Origin: Citrobacter freundii
Lineage (GTDB): Bacteria; Pseudomonadota; Gammaproteobacteria; Enterobacterales; Enterobacteriaceae
Reading direction: 5' to 3'
Length of the DNA: 64,000 nucleotides
Assembly (NCBI RefSeq): GCF_011077955.1
Contig: NZ_JAALBX010000001.1
Location: forward strand, 62,001 to 126,000
Shown here: piece after piece, positions 46,888 through 56,853 of the stretch
Numbering within the stretch: the stretch's first letter is position 1
Layout: each line of letters begins with the position of its first letter
Program-made: the position numbers and the translations under genes
The notes under the pieces: generated by a model
Database searches by the model: none
What the model saw: the letters and a program-made list of their open reading frames with translations, nothing else
What the model was told of the DNA's origin: nothing

Positions 46888-47834
46888 TGAACTGGCCAAA
46901 TCCTTTTATTGAACAACGCGCCGATCCTTATATTTTGCGCCATCATGGTGAGTATTATTTTGTTGCCTCCGTACCGGAATATGACCGGCTGGAGCTGCGC
47001 CGGGCAAGCACGCTTGAAGGATTGCGCAGCGCCGAGCCGGTTGTTGTATGGCGCAAACCGGATACCGGCCCTATGAGCGAGCTCATCTGGGCGCCGGAAC
47101 TGCATTTTATTGACGGAAAATGGTATCTCTACTTTGCGGCAACCTGGACCAAAGCCCTGGACGCGCTGAATATGTTCCAGCACCGCATGTTTGTGCTGGA
47201 GTGTGAAGATGCCGATCCGCTTACCGGTCACTGGCAGGAAAAAGGCCAGGTCAAAACGCCTTATGATACGTTCGCGTTAGATGCCACCACGTTTGTCCAC
47301 CAGGGCAAACGCTGGTATCTGTGGGCGCAAAAATCACCGCATATCCCTGGTAATTCAAACTTATACCTTGCGGAGATGGAAACCCCATGGATGCTGAAAG
47401 GCGAGCCGGTAATGTTGAGCAAACCGGAGTATGACTGGGAATGCCGCGGTTTTCTGGTGAACGAAGGCCCGGCAGTGCTATTTCATGGCGATCGGCTCTT
47501 TATCACCTATTCTGCCAGCGCGACCGATGAAAACTACTGCATGGGTCTGCTGTGGATAGACATCAACGCCAACCCGCTGGACCCGGACAACTGGCAAAAA
47601 TCACTCCAGCCGGTATTTAAAACCAGTTATGAAAACCGTCAGTATGGTCCCGGTCATAACAGTTTTACGCAGACCGAAACTGGCGAGGATGTGCTGGTTT
47701 ACCATGCGCGTAACTATACAAAAATTGAAGGCGACCCACTTTACGATCCTAATCGCCATACTCGTCTGAAGCTGGTGCGTTGGGATGAAAACGGGATGCC
47801 TGATTTCGGCATCCCGCCTGCAGATACACTCTAG
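46887..47834 (+). CDS. GH43 family glycosidase, probable alpha-L-arabinofuranosidase
   Basis: Five-bladed beta-propeller glycoside hydrolase of 315 residues. The three GH43 catalytic acids are visible: base Asp in EQRADPYIL (near 13), pKa-modulating Asp in FALDATTF (near 134) and acid Glu in LVNEGPAV (near 193). Features NPFIEQRADPYIL, SVPEYDRLELRRA and YGPGHNSF resemble the exo-1,5-alpha-L-arabinofuranosidase subgroup, so arabino-oligosaccharides are the best guess; beta-xylosidase is the alternative. There is no signal peptide, so it acts in the cytoplasm on sugars brought in by the coupled symporter. Confidence 0.83.
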   Translation: MNWPNPFIEQRADPYILRHHGEYYFVASVPEYDRLELRRASTLEGLRSAEPVVVWRKPDTGPMSELIWAPELHFIDGKWYLYFAATWTKALDALNMFQHRMFVLECEDADPLTGHWQEKGQVKTPYDTFALDATTFVHQGKRWYLWAQKSPHIPGNSNLYLAEMETPWMLKGEPVMLSKPEYDWECRGFLVNEGPAVLFHGDRLFITYSASATDENYCMGLLWIDINANPLDPDNWQKSLQPVFKTSYENRQYGPGHNSFTQTETGEDVLVYHARNYTKIEGDPLYDPNRHTRLKLVRWDENGMPDFGIPPADTL

Positions 47835-47852
47835 CGGCTGCGGCGCGCTGGC

Positions 47853-48707
47853 TTATACCAGCGTGCCGTAAATAGTCAGGATGGCGACTACGACCACAAT
47901 CGTAAACGTGGTTTTCTTCGCCATGGCGACAGCGGCTTTTGGGGTCGCGATATTATCCAGGTGCGGTTCGCGCGTTAAAGAAAACTGCGCCAGACGCGTT
48001 AAAACCTGGTATTGCGAGGTATGGCGGTCAGCAAGCGATGCAAACCATGCCGGCAAAGCTCGCTCGCCATGTCCAAGCAACGCATACACCACGCCCGCCA
48101 GGCGTACCGGTATCCAGTCCAGCACGTGTAAGATACTGTCCACGCCGGAATACAGCCGCTGTTGCGGCGTATGATGGCGGGCAAGCCAGGATTGCCAGGC
48201 GCGCAGGAAAGCGTATCCGGTCAGCAATACCGGGCCCCAGACGCCACCTACGATAAACCAGAATAACGGCGCCAGATAAAAGCGGAAGTTAATCCACAGC
48301 AGCGCATTTTGTAACTCGCGCAAATAATCTCGCTCATCGCAATCATGCGGAACACCGTGAATAAGCGTTAACTCTGCCGATAAATTATCCCGGGCATGGG
48401 TATCGCCCTGACTCACTGCTTTTAAATAAGCGTGGTAGTGCAACCGTACTTTTCCGGCCCCGATGCACAACAGGCCGAGCAAAATCCAGAACACCAGCAG
48501 CGGCACATTGAAAAATAAGCCATACAGCGCCCTCAGGCACAGATACACCACCAGCATAGCGAGCAGCGTCATGCCTATGGTGCGCAACCAGGAAAAATGA
48601 TGGATGCGACGGAACAGGCTTTCCAGTCGACTATCCAGTTGCCAGTGTTCGCCAAGTTTAAATAAACGCTCGGCTATTAACACCAGCAACACGGTGAATA
48701 ACGTCAT
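47853..48707 (-). CDS. ampE: AmpE inner membrane protein
   Basis: Integral membrane protein of 284 residues with about four helices, named for its link with ampD; its precise role is unclear though it has been tied to beta-lactamase induction signalling. The N-terminus [29 protein letters not shown] and the loop [14 protein letters not shown] match K-12. It overlaps ampD by 4 nt and follows it in one operon. Confidence 0.95.
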   Translation of the reverse strand: MTLFTVLLVLIAERLFKLGEHWQLDSRLESLFRRIHHFSWLRTIGMTLLAMLVVYLCLRALYGLFFNVPLLVFWILLGLLCIGAGKVRLHYHAYLKAVSQGDTHARDNLSAELTLIHGVPHDCDERDYLRELQNALLWINFRFYLAPLFWFIVGGVWGPVLLTGYAFLRAWQSWLARHHTPQQRLYSGVDSILHVLDWIPVRLAGVVYALLGHGERALPAWFASLADRHTSQYQVLTRLAQFSLTREPHLDNIATPKAAVAMAKKTTFTIVVVVAILTIYGTLV

Positions 48708-49267
48708 GACACCTCCTTCTCTGTCGGGCAGGCCACCAGCGCACGAAAGCGTGCCCAGTCAAATGCCGGACCGGGGTCCGTTTTGCGCGCAGGCGCGATA
48801 TCGCTATGTCCGGTCATATGGCGGGCAATCATCGGGTAATGGCGGATGAGCGTGCGGGTTAACGCGGCGAGTTGCTGATACTGGGCATCGGTATAGGGCA
48901 AGGTATCAGTACCTTCAAGCTCAATGCCAATGGAAAAGTCATTACAACGCTCACGCCCCTCGTACGAAGAGACGCCGGCATGCCAGGCGCGTTTATCAAA
49001 AGGAACATACTGCACGATTTCGCCGTCGCGGCGAATCAGGCAATGCGCGGAAACCCGCAAGTGCGCGATATCCGCAAAGTAAGGATGCGCCGTGGGATCA
49101 AGCGTGCCGGCGAACAGTGCATCAATCCACGGCCCGCCAAATTCACCCGGCGGCAAACTAATATTGTGTACGACCAGTAGGCCAGGTTGTTCATCATCCG
49201 GTCGACTATCCTGATGGGGCGAGCAAAGATGCCGAATCCCCTGTAGCCATCCCCCGTTAACCTGCAT
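48704..49267 (-). CDS. ampD: 1,6-anhydro-N-acetylmuramyl-L-alanine amidase AmpD
   Basis: Cytoplasmic zinc amidase of peptidoglycan recycling; it removes peptides from anhydro-muropeptides, and its loss derepresses AmpC-type beta-lactamases where AmpR is present. 187 residues with zinc ligands His34 (VVHNIS), His154 (TGHSDIAP) and Asp164 ([11 protein letters not shown]), and the conserved IGIELEG. No ampC/ampR genes are in the window. Divergent from nadC. Confidence 0.97.
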   Translation of the reverse strand: MQVNGGWLQGIRHLCSPHQDSRPDDEQPGLLVVHNISLPPGEFGGPWIDALFAGTLDPTAHPYFADIAHLRVSAHCLIRRDGEIVQYVPFDKRAWHAGVSSYEGRERCNDFSIGIELEGTDTLPYTDAQYQQLAALTRTLIRHYPMIARHMTGHSDIAPARKTDPGPAFDWARFRALVACPTEKEVS

Positions 49268-49333
49268 GCGGCAACCTCCTTTTTATGGTGCAGAAACACG
49301 CTTCAGAGTAGCATGTTTACCTCTCAGGATTAG

Positions 49334-50245
<912 letters not shown>

Positions 50246-50250
50246 TAAAT

Positions 50251-50272
50251 AACCGGAGTCTCGCCTCCGGTT
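50251..50272 (+). terminator. Hairpin after nadC
   Basis: Stem AACCGGAG / CTCCGGTT with loop TCTCGC, six bases beyond the stop. The following sequence is only moderately T-rich. Confidence 0.65.
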
Positions 50273-50286
50273 CCTGCCATTTTGCG

Positions 50287-50346
50287 AGCTGTATTCCTGT
50301 TCAGGCTGCTTTTTTTGCAAGCGCAGAAGTAGCCTGGAATACAGCT
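50287..50346. repeat. 60-bp structured inverted repeat between nadC and ppdD
   Basis: Perfect 11-bp arms AGCTGTATTCC (50287-50297) and GGAATACAGCT (50336-50346) enclose a second, inner pair AGGCT / AGCCT that abuts the right arm, leaving a TGTTC bulge on the left, and an inner T7 with GCT...AGC. It forms a long bulged hairpin on either strand. It lies 77 bp upstream of ppdD. Nature unknown: RNA structure, operator or a small repeated element. Confidence 0.75.
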
Positions 50347-50422
50347 TCACAAACCCAATTTTCCCGCTCGTTTGCTTTTTCGCGCTCTGCGACAGTGGTC
50401 ATCCCACATCAAGGAGCAGATC

Positions 50423-50857
50423 ATGAATAAACAGCGGGGCTTTACCCTTATCGAATTAATGGTGGTGATTGGCATTATCGCCATTCTAAGCGCAATCGGC
50501 ATTCCGGCTTACCAGAATTACCTGCGTAAAGCCGCGCTCACCGATATGCTGCAAACCTTTGTGCCTTATCGTACCGCCGTTGAGCTATGCGCTATTGAAA
50601 GCGGCGGCACCAACACCTGCGACGCCGGTACTAAAGGCATTCCCTCGCCCAAAACGACACGCTACGTTTCCGCTATGACTATCGCCGCAGGCAGCGTCAC
50701 GCTGACAGGCCAGGAAAGTCTCACCGGCCTTACCGTTACCCTGACGCCTGTCTGGAGTAATAGCGAAGGCGTGGCCGGATGGCAACGCCTCTGCGCAAGT
50801 ACAGACGACGCCCTGAAACAGGCCTGCGAAGAAACCTTCCGGTTTAACGCCGAATAA
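50423..50857 (+). CDS. ppdD: Type IV major prepilin PpdD
   Basis: Pilin subunit of a type IV pilus, 144 residues. The class III signal is cut by prepilin peptidase after Gly6 in MNKQRG-FTLIELMVVIGIIAIL, with Phe1 and Glu5 of the mature protein conserved; the hydrophobic helix is near identical to K-12, while the distal globular part has drifted, keeping two Cys pairs' worth of cysteines (ELCAIESGG, NTCDAG, RLCAST, QACEETF). ATG 50423 follows AAGGAG; the upstream frame extension is not used. Operon with hofB 9 bp downstream. Confidence 0.96.
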   Translation: MNKQRGFTLIELMVVIGIIAILSAIGIPAYQNYLRKAALTDMLQTFVPYRTAVELCAIESGGTNTCDAGTKGIPSPKTTRYVSAMTIAAGSVTLTGQESLTGLTVTLTPVWSNSEGVAGWQRLCASTDDALKQACEETFRFNAE

Positions 50858-50866
50858 GGCCGCATC

Positions 50867-52243
50867 ATGAATCAGGAATTTTTACAGTCATTATGCAAGC
50901 GGCACCAGGCGCAACTCCTGGAGATAACCGACGACACGGTCCGTATCGCTGTTAACGGCACACCCAGCGCTGATTTGCTGGATGCGCTGCGCTTTGCTAC
51001 CCATCGAAAGATCGATATCGAATGCTGGACTGCTGAACAACTGGAAAAGCACCAGCATCAAAAGCCATCACTACCCGACGTGGCGGATGAAACGACCTCT
51101 GCCGTCGCCTGGCTTGATGACACTCTGCTTCATGCGTTAACCCGTCGCGCATCGGATATCCATATCGAACCGGGTGAAGCGCACTGCCGGGTAAGGCTGC
51201 GTATTGACGGCGTCTTGCACCCCCACGCCTCCCTCCCGATGAGCATGGCGCAAGCGGTGATGGCACGCCTCAAGGTATTGGGCGAGCTGGACATTGCTGA
51301 GCGCCGTTTGCCACAGGACGGGCAATTCTCGGTACCACTTCAGGGGAAAACGGTCTCTTTTCGCCTTTCTACCCTGCCATGCCGGACGGGCGAAAAAGCC
51401 GTATTACGGCTGCTTGAGCAAAATGACCGCCCCCTGTCGGTGGAAACGCTCGGTATGCTGGTCGCGCAACAGGCCAGCTTTTATCGGGCCATCAGCTCGC
51501 CGCAAGGGTTAATTTTAGTGACTGGCCCTACCGGAAGCGGCAAAACCATCACGTTGTATAGCGCCCTTGGCGAGTTGAACAGCCCCGAGATCAACCTGTG
51601 TAGTGTTGAGGATCCCATTGAAATTCCGCTACCCGGCCTTAACCAAACGCAGGTTAATCTCAAGGCCGGATTGAATTTTCAGAACGTGCTGCGCGCCTTA
51701 TTGCGCCAGGATCCCGACGTGGTGATGGTGGGGGAAATTCGCGATGGCGAAACGGCTGAAATCGCCATTAAAGCCGCGCAAACCGGCCATCTGGTGTTGT
51801 CGACGCTGCATACGAACTCCACCGTGGAAACCATTACGCGTCTGGAGCAAATGGGGATCGCGCGCTGGATGCTCGCCTCCGCGCTGGAAATCATCATCGC
51901 CCAGCGCCTGGTGCGCCGCCTGTGCCCGCACTGCCGGGTACAATCCCCCGATCCACTGCCGCTCCCGGAAGGGATTTGCGATCGCCTGGTTTTCCCCTGG
52001 GAAGCGAGGGGCTGCACGCAATGCTATGGCGGGTTTTACGGACGCGTCGCGCTGTTCGAAGTGCTGGCATTGGAGCCGGACTTACGCCAGGCCATCATTG
52101 ATGGTGCATCAGCCCGGCAGATTGATCGGCTGGCGCGAGAACGGGGAATGATTACGCTATTCGAACATGGCCTGCACGCCGTAGAACAAGGGCTAACCAC
52201 GTTAGCGGAAGTGTACCGGGTGCTGGGAATGCCGCATGAATGA
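50867..52243 (+). CDS. hofB: Type IV pilus assembly ATPase HofB (GspE/PilB family)
   Basis: Cytoplasmic secretion/extension ATPase powering pilus assembly, 458 residues (461 in K-12). Visible are the Asp box RASDIHIEP, Walker A TGPTGSGKT (near 222), VEDPIEI, Walker B-type DPDVVMVGEIRDGETAEIA, the His box TGHLVLSTLHTNS, and a tetracysteine zinc motif CPHC...CTQC. It overlaps hofC by 8 nt. Partner proteins for the outer-membrane secretin are not in the window. Confidence 0.96.
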   Translation: MNQEFLQSLCKRHQAQLLEITDDTVRIAVNGTPSADLLDALRFATHRKIDIECWTAEQLEKHQHQKPSLPDVADETTSAVAWLDDTLLHALTRRASDIHIEPGEAHCRVRLRIDGVLHPHASLPMSMAQAVMARLKVLGELDIAERRLPQDGQFSVPLQGKTVSFRLSTLPCRTGEKAVLRLLEQNDRPLSVETLGMLVAQQASFYRAISSPQGLILVTGPTGSGKTITLYSALGELNSPEINLCSVEDPIEIPLPGLNQTQVNLKAGLNFQNVLRALLRQDPDVVMVGEIRDGETAEIAIKAAQTGHLVLSTLHTNSTVETITRLEQMGIARWMLASALEIIIAQRLVRRLCPHCRVQSPDPLPLPEGICDRLVFPWEARGCTQCYGGFYGRVALFEVLALEPDLRQAIIDGASARQIDRLARERGMITLFEHGLHAVEQGLTTLAEVYRVLGMPHE

Positions 52244-53438
52244 GCGCAGGTTATGGCAGTGGGAAGGGTTTGATGAACAAGGCGCCTCTTGTCATGGCCT
52301 GATATGGGCATCGGAGCGTAGCGCGGTAACCCGGCAACTGCATGAGCGGCAAATCTGGCTTGTCAGACTCAAACGCCTGACCGTCTCGCGCAATCAATGG
52401 GGCCTTAGTTACAAAATTCATTTTATCCGTCAGCTCGCCACTTTATTACAGGCGGGGATCGCGCTGCCTCAGGGGCTTTCTATGCTGGCAGAGCAACATG
52501 CCAGCGCCCAGTGGCGGGCGCTTCTTCATGAATTGGGTCTGGAGGTAAGCCAGGGTATTCCTTTCTCCGACGCGCTGAAAGCCTGGCCTGCGGTATTCCC
52601 GCCGCTGTTTATCGCGCTTATCCGCACCGGCGAGGTAACCGGTAAACTGGATGAATGCTGTCAACGTCTGGCGGTCCAGCAGGAAGAGCAGCAGGCGCTT
52701 AAGAAAAAGGTCATCAAAGCCCTGCGCTATCCTGCCATTATTTTCGTTATGGCAGTGCTGGTCACGATCGGGATGGCGGGATTTGTTCTGCCGGAATTTG
52801 CCGCTATCTACCGGGCGTTTAACGCGCCGTTACCCACCTTAACCCGCGCTGTGATGGCGTTTTCCGCGTTTATTACCGGCAACGCGCACGGGTTGATTGT
52901 GGGAAGTCTCGCGCTTATCGCTATTCTTGTTAAGAACCGTCAACACCCGACGTGGCAATGGCATGAGCAACGCCTTTTGCTGCGCCTGCCGGTGGCGGGC
53001 GCGCTGATTCAAGGTCAACGCCTGAGCCAGATTTACACCATTCTCGCCATGACGCAGCAGGCCGGGCTGCCGTTGCTTCAGGGGTTGGATGCCGTCACGC
53101 AAACCCTCGCCTCTCCTTTCTGGCGGCGTATGCTTGAGCGCATCATCACGCGCATCAGTGATGGCGTTCCGTTCTGGAAAGCGCTTGAAAACGAACCAGG
53201 CTTTACGCCGCTGTGCCGACAGTTAATACATACCGCCGAAGAAACCGGTTCGATGGATTTGATCCTGGCGCGGCTGTCACGCTGGCATACCGGACAAACT
53301 CAGGAGTATGCGGACTCACTATCCGCCGCCCTGGAGCCTGTGATGATGATAGTGATTGGTCTTATCGTAGGGACGCTGGTGATAGCGATGTATCTGCCGG
53401 TATTCCAGATGGGCGATGCCATGAGTGGTGCCAATTAA
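52236..53438 (+). CDS. hofC: Type IV pilus assembly inner-membrane protein HofC (GspF/PilC family)
   Basis: Polytopic platform protein that links the ATPase to the growing pilin fibre; 400 residues as in K-12, with two repeated GspF domains (about 60-190 and 265-390) and three membrane helices. Motifs include FIRQLATLLQAGIALPQGLSML and the second copy YTILAMTQQAGLPLLQGL, and a C-terminal helix EPVMMIVIGLIVGTLVIAMYLPVF split around 365-390. Start overlaps hofB. Confidence 0.95.
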   Translation: MNERRLWQWEGFDEQGASCHGLIWASERSAVTRQLHERQIWLVRLKRLTVSRNQWGLSYKIHFIRQLATLLQAGIALPQGLSMLAEQHASAQWRALLHELGLEVSQGIPFSDALKAWPAVFPPLFIALIRTGEVTGKLDECCQRLAVQQEEQQALKKKVIKALRYPAIIFVMAVLVTIGMAGFVLPEFAAIYRAFNAPLPTLTRAVMAFSAFITGNAHGLIVGSLALIAILVKNRQHPTWQWHEQRLLLRLPVAGALIQGQRLSQIYTILAMTQQAGLPLLQGLDAVTQTLASPFWRRMLERIITRISDGVPFWKALENEPGFTPLCRQLIHTAEETGSMDLILARLSRWHTGQTQEYADSLSAALEPVMMIVIGLIVGTLVIAMYLPVFQMGDAMSGAN

Positions 53439-53443
53439 CAGCA

Positions 53444-53475
53444 TAAAAAAAGCAGAAGGTTGCCCTTCTGCCTTC
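53444..53475. terminator. Terminator between convergent hofC and guaC
   Basis: Stem GCAGAAGG / CCTTCTGC with loop TTGC; leftward it is followed by T7, a good guaC terminator. On the plus strand the tail is weak. Confidence 0.8.
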
Positions 53476-53497
53476 ACAGTAGTTCACAGCGCTGGGC

Positions 53498-54541
53498 TTA
53501 CAGGCTGTTGAACACGCGGTTTTCTTGTTCTTGCACGCGGATAAACGTGGTGCGCTTGGTCAGCTCTTTAAGGCGAGACGCGCCAACATAGGTGCAGGCT
53601 GAACGCAGGCCGCCCAGGATATCGAGCGCAGTGTATTCAACCGGACCGCGCAAAGGCAGCTTCACGGTTTTGCCTTCTGCGGCACGGTATTTCGCAACGC
53701 CGCCTACGTGACGGTTCATCGCGGATTCTGAACTCATGCCGTAGAACAGCATAAATTTCTCGCCGTTCTCATCAACCACTGTGCCACCGCTTTCATCATG
53801 ACCTGCCAGCATACCGCCGAGCATCACGAAGTCTGCGCCGCCGCCAAACGCTTTAGCGACATCGCCCGGCGTAGTACAACCGCCATCGCTGATAATCTGG
53901 CCGCCAAGACCGTGCGCCGCATCAGCGCATTCAATCACGGCAGAAAGCTGTGGATAGCCAACGCCGGTTTTCACGCGCGTTGTGCACACCGAACCCGGGC
54001 CGATACCGACTTTAACGATATCCGCGCCAGAAAGGATAAGCTCTTCGCACATTTCGCCGGTTACCACGTTGCCTGCGATGATCACTTTATTCGACCAAGC
54101 TTCGCGCGCTTTGCTGACGAACTGAACAAAATGTTCAGAGTAGCCGTTCGCCACATCGATGCAGACGAAATTCAGCCCCGGGTTAAGCGCCAGGATCTGT
54201 TTGGTTTTCTCGAAATCGGCATCCGAGGTACCGGTAGAGACGATGACATGTTTGAGCACATCCGCGTCCACGCTATCAATAAAACCCTGCCACTCTTCAA
54301 CGGAGTAATGCTTATGCACCGCGGTGAGGATCTCGAACGCCGCCAGGGCTTTCGCCATCGCGAAGGTGCCTACCGTGTCCATGTTTGCGGCAATGACAGG
54401 TACGCCAGACCATTGGATACCAGAGTGCTTGAAGGTGAATTCACGGGCCAGTTCAACATCGGAACGGCTTTTAAGAGTGGAACGTTTAGGGCGGATAAGA
54501 ACGTCTTTAAAACCTAACTTCAAATCTTCTTCAATACGCAT
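53498..54541 (-). CDS. guaC: GMP reductase
   Basis: NADPH-dependent deamination of GMP to IMP in purine interconversion. 347 residues, same as K-12: IMPDH/GMPR TIM barrel with the active-site loop [18 protein letters not shown] (Cys near 186), [25 protein letters not shown] and [10 protein letters not shown]. Translation is placed at ATG 54541 ([14 protein letters not shown]), the K-12 start; an upstream ATG at 54625 would add 28 unconserved residues. Divergent from coaE with a 266-bp gap. Confidence 0.97.
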   Translation of the reverse strand: MRIEEDLKLGFKDVLIRPKRSTLKSRSDVELAREFTFKHSGIQWSGVPVIAANMDTVGTFAMAKALAAFEILTAVHKHYSVEEWQGFIDSVDADVLKHVIVSTGTSDADFEKTKQILALNPGLNFVCIDVANGYSEHFVQFVSKAREAWSNKVIIAGNVVTGEMCEELILSGADIVKVGIGPGSVCTTRVKTGVGYPQLSAVIECADAAHGLGGQIISDGGCTTPGDVAKAFGGGADFVMLGGMLAGHDESGGTVVDENGEKFMLFYGMSSESAMNRHVGGVAKYRAAEGKTVKLPLRGPVEYTALDILGGLRSACTYVGASRLKELTKRTTFIRVQEQENRVFNSL

Positions 54542-54807
54542 GAGCGAATTCCTGGTAAATGGCGATGAACGCGTAAATATCAGCGGCGGTACAACTACCA
54601 ACTCCAGTGACGCTATCATACGCACTAATTGTGGCGCTGCAAGACTGCGAAATCCCTCTTTTTTACGCTACAATCCTATAAATTTATCTGCCGTCAGGCG
54701 AAAGTCATCATCATGTGGATGCGGTGTTTTATTAACATTTCGCAGGCCTTTGCAAGGCCATGATAATGCTGGTGATTACTTCAATATGAATTATCAGGAT
54801 CGGATTT

Positions 54808-55428
54808 ATGGTTTACACAGTAGCGATAACAGGTGGCATAGGAAGTGGGAAAACCACGGTTGCCAATAAATTCGCTCAGTTAGGTGTCGCCGTAATTGAT
54901 GCTGATATCATCGCCCGAAACGTGGTCGAGCCAGGCAAACCCGCTCTGGAAACCATTGCCCGCCATTTTGGCGCAACAATGTTACTTCCCGATGGCACGT
55001 TGAACCGCCGGGCGCTACGCGAGCGCATTTTCGCCAATCCCGAGGAAAAAGCCTGGCTCAACGCCCTACTGCATCCGCTTATTCAGCGCGAAACGCAGGA
55101 TGAGATGGCGCGCGCCACATCCGCCTATGTTCTGTGGGTGGTTCCACTGTTAGTGGAAAACCAGCTCCATCACAAAGCCGACCGGGTGCTGGTGGTCGAT
55201 GTCGAGCCTGAAACTCAGATAATACGTACAATGCAACGTGATAATGTGTCACGCCCGCATGCCGAACAGATCATCGCAGCCCAGGTAAGCCGGGAAGCAC
55301 GCTTAGCCATCGCCGATGACGTTATAGACAATAGCGGCAGGTCAGACGCCGTTGATGCCCAGGTAAAGCACTTGCATCAACGCTATTTGCAACTGGCCGC
55401 ACAAGCCGTGCAACAGGAAAATCAGTAA
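54808..55428 (+). CDS. coaE: Dephospho-CoA kinase
   Basis: Last step of CoA synthesis, phosphorylating the ribose 3' hydroxyl of dephospho-CoA. 206 residues with P-loop [20 protein letters not shown], the CoA-binding HPLIQRE, and [11 protein letters not shown]. First gene of coaE-zapD-yacG; its stop overlaps the zapD ATG by one base. The window also encodes pantothenate synthesis (panBCD) for the same pathway. Confidence 0.97.
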   Translation: MVYTVAITGGIGSGKTTVANKFAQLGVAVIDADIIARNVVEPGKPALETIARHFGATMLLPDGTLNRRALRERIFANPEEKAWLNALLHPLIQRETQDEMARATSAYVLWVVPLLVENQLHHKADRVLVVDVEPETQIIRTMQRDNVSRPHAEQIIAAQVSREARLAIADDVIDNSGRSDAVDAQVKHLHQRYLQLAAQAVQQENQ

Positions 55429-56171
55429 TGCACAACCACATTCTTTACGAACATCCGCTGAATGAAAAAATGCGTACCTGGCTGCGCATCGAATTTCTCC
55501 TTCAGCAGCTTATGTCGCATTTAACCGTGACCGATCATGCATCCGCTCTGCATTTTTTCCGAAATATCGGCGATTTAATGGATGTTTTCGAGCGCGGCGA
55601 CGTGCGGACCGAAATGCTTAAAGAACTTGAACGTCAACAACGTAAATTACAAAACTGGGCAGAAGTGCCGGGCGTTGATAACGATCGTATTCAGGCGCTG
55701 CGCAATGAACTGAAAGCGCACGGCGTCACCCTGATGGCCGCGCCTCGTCTTGGGCAGGCTCTGCGTGAAGATCGCCTGATTGCCCTGGTGCGGCAGCGTC
55801 TAAGTATCCCTGGCGGCTGCTGTAGCTTTGATTTACCGAGCCTGCATTTCTGGCTGCATATGCCCCAGGAAGTGCGCGACGCTCAGGTCGCCCGCTGGTT
55901 CAGCAGCCTCGATCCGCTGCGTTTCGCGCTGGAAAAAGTGCTCGATTTGATTCGCCACTCTTCTCCTTTCCGTAAGCAAACCAGCCTCAATGGTTTCTTT
56001 CAGGACAATGGCGATGACGCGGATTTGCTGCGTCTGACCATGAGCATGAACGATGAGCTGTATCCGCAGATCTCTGGTCATAAAAGCCGTTTCGCGATCC
56101 GCTTTATGCCGATCGACAGTGAACATGGCCGCGTTCCTGAACGTTTGGATTTTGAACTGGCCTGTTGTTAG
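55428..56171 (+). CDS. zapD: Cell division protein ZapD
   Basis: FtsZ-binding factor that bundles protofilaments and stabilises the Z-ring. 247 residues as in K-12, with an N-terminal helical domain ([22 protein letters not shown]) and a C-terminal beta domain ending [11 protein letters not shown]. Conserved [19 protein letters not shown] and [15 protein letters not shown]. Coupled to coaE by a TAATG overlap and followed by yacG after 8 bp. Confidence 0.96.
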   Translation: MHNHILYEHPLNEKMRTWLRIEFLLQQLMSHLTVTDHASALHFFRNIGDLMDVFERGDVRTEMLKELERQQRKLQNWAEVPGVDNDRIQALRNELKAHGVTLMAAPRLGQALREDRLIALVRQRLSIPGGCCSFDLPSLHFWLHMPQEVRDAQVARWFSSLDPLRFALEKVLDLIRHSSPFRKQTSLNGFFQDNGDDADLLRLTMSMNDELYPQISGHKSRFAIRFMPIDSEHGRVPERLDFELACC

Positions 56172-56179
56172 GAGGAAGT

Positions 56180-56374
56180 ATGACGGACGTCACCACGGTA
56201 AATTGCCCAACCTGCGGCAAACCGGTTATCTGGAACGAGAAAAGCCCTTTCAGGCCTTTTTGTTGCAAGCGTTGCCAGTTGATTGACTTAGGCGAATGGG
56301 CGGCGGAAGAAAAGCGCATCCCAAGCCAGAGCGATCTTAACGACACCGATGACTGGAGCGAGCAGGAACGCTAA
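56180..56374 (+). CDS. yacG: DNA gyrase inhibitor YacG
   Basis: Small zinc protein that binds GyrB and inhibits gyrase in E. coli. 64 residues with a four-cysteine zinc site CPTCGK...CCKRC (the relevant pattern Cx2C-x15-Cx3C) and the conserved [19 protein letters not shown] 56180 follows GGAGG with 6-nt spacing; a frame extension to 56165 overlaps zapD and is not needed. Third gene of the coaE operon. Confidence 0.95.
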   Translation: MTDVTTVNCPTCGKPVIWNEKSPFRPFCCKRCQLIDLGEWAAEEKRIPSQSDLNDTDDWSEQER

Positions 56375-56387
56375 TTAAGGGCGAAAA

Positions 56388-56420
56388 AAACCGGAATGCC
56401 ACGAGGTATTCCGGTTTTTT
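56388..56420. terminator. Terminator between convergent yacG and mutT
   Basis: Stem AAACCGGAAT / ATTCCGGTTT with a 10-nt loop and T6 tail; the A7 before it gives a leftward U-tract too. Confidence 0.92.
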
Positions 56421-56438
56421 GGCTGTCAGTCCCCCCGT

Positions 56439-56840
56439 TCAGGAACCCGCGAATTCCGCTTTAAGGCGGGCGATGACCGGCTCGTTCGCGGGTGGAAAGG
56501 CCTGCGCGTCCAGCGCGCTTACCGCCACCCATTCGCCTGGCTGCCCTTCTTTACCCCACGGCTCACCGTGCCAGCTCTCCACCAGGTAGAACCAGAGCGT
56601 AATATGCCGGTCTGAAAAGGCATATTCCAGGTTTTCAAAGAGCCTCGTCTGCTGCGCCGTAATGCCGACTTCTTCCTGAAGCTCGCGGATTAACGCCTGT
56701 TCCGGCGTTTCATCAGCTTCGATTTTCCCGCCAGGGAATTCCAGTTTATTCGCCATATGCGCGTCAGCGGCACGGCGCGTGATAAAAATCGCGTTATCGG
56801 AATTGCGAATAATGCCTACGGCAATCTGTAATTTTTTCAT
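56439..56840 (-). CDS. mutT: 8-oxo-dGTP diphosphatase MutT
   Basis: Nudix hydrolase that removes 8-oxo-dGTP from the nucleotide pool, preventing A:T to C:G transversions. About 133 residues (129 in K-12), with the Nudix box from [12 protein letters not shown] to RELQEEVGI intact (residues about 38-60). The ATG at 56840 has a poor ribosome-binding site; a GTG one codon upstream is the alternative. It starts only 13 bp after the yggN stop on the same strand, whereas in K-12 mutT follows secA; this is the inversion junction. It is probably co-transcribed with yggN here. Confidence 0.96.
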   Translation of the reverse strand: MKKLQIAVGIIRNSDNAIFITRRAADAHMANKLEFPGGKIEADETPEQALIRELQEEVGITAQQTRLFENLEYAFSDRHITLWFYLVESWHGEPWGKEGQPGEWVAVSALDAQAFPPANEPVIARLKAEFAGS

Positions 56841-56853
56841 CACTCGGGTCGCT
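56841..56853. other. Chromosomal rearrangement junction (mutT | yggN)
   Basis: The 13 bp between yggN and mutT join loci that lie far apart in K-12 (about 2.4 and 66.8 minutes). To the left, the mutT-to-fhuA block reads inverted relative to K-12; to the right, yggN-to-speC reads in K-12 orientation. No insertion sequence or repeat is visible at the join. Confidence 0.85.

Noticed and set aside
56841-56853. Assembly chimera as the explanation for the mutT-yggN join
   Set aside because: It cannot be excluded from sequence, but both genes are intact with a tight 13-bp spacing, and the orientation and oriC-symmetric ends fit a real inversion; retained as a finding with this caveat.
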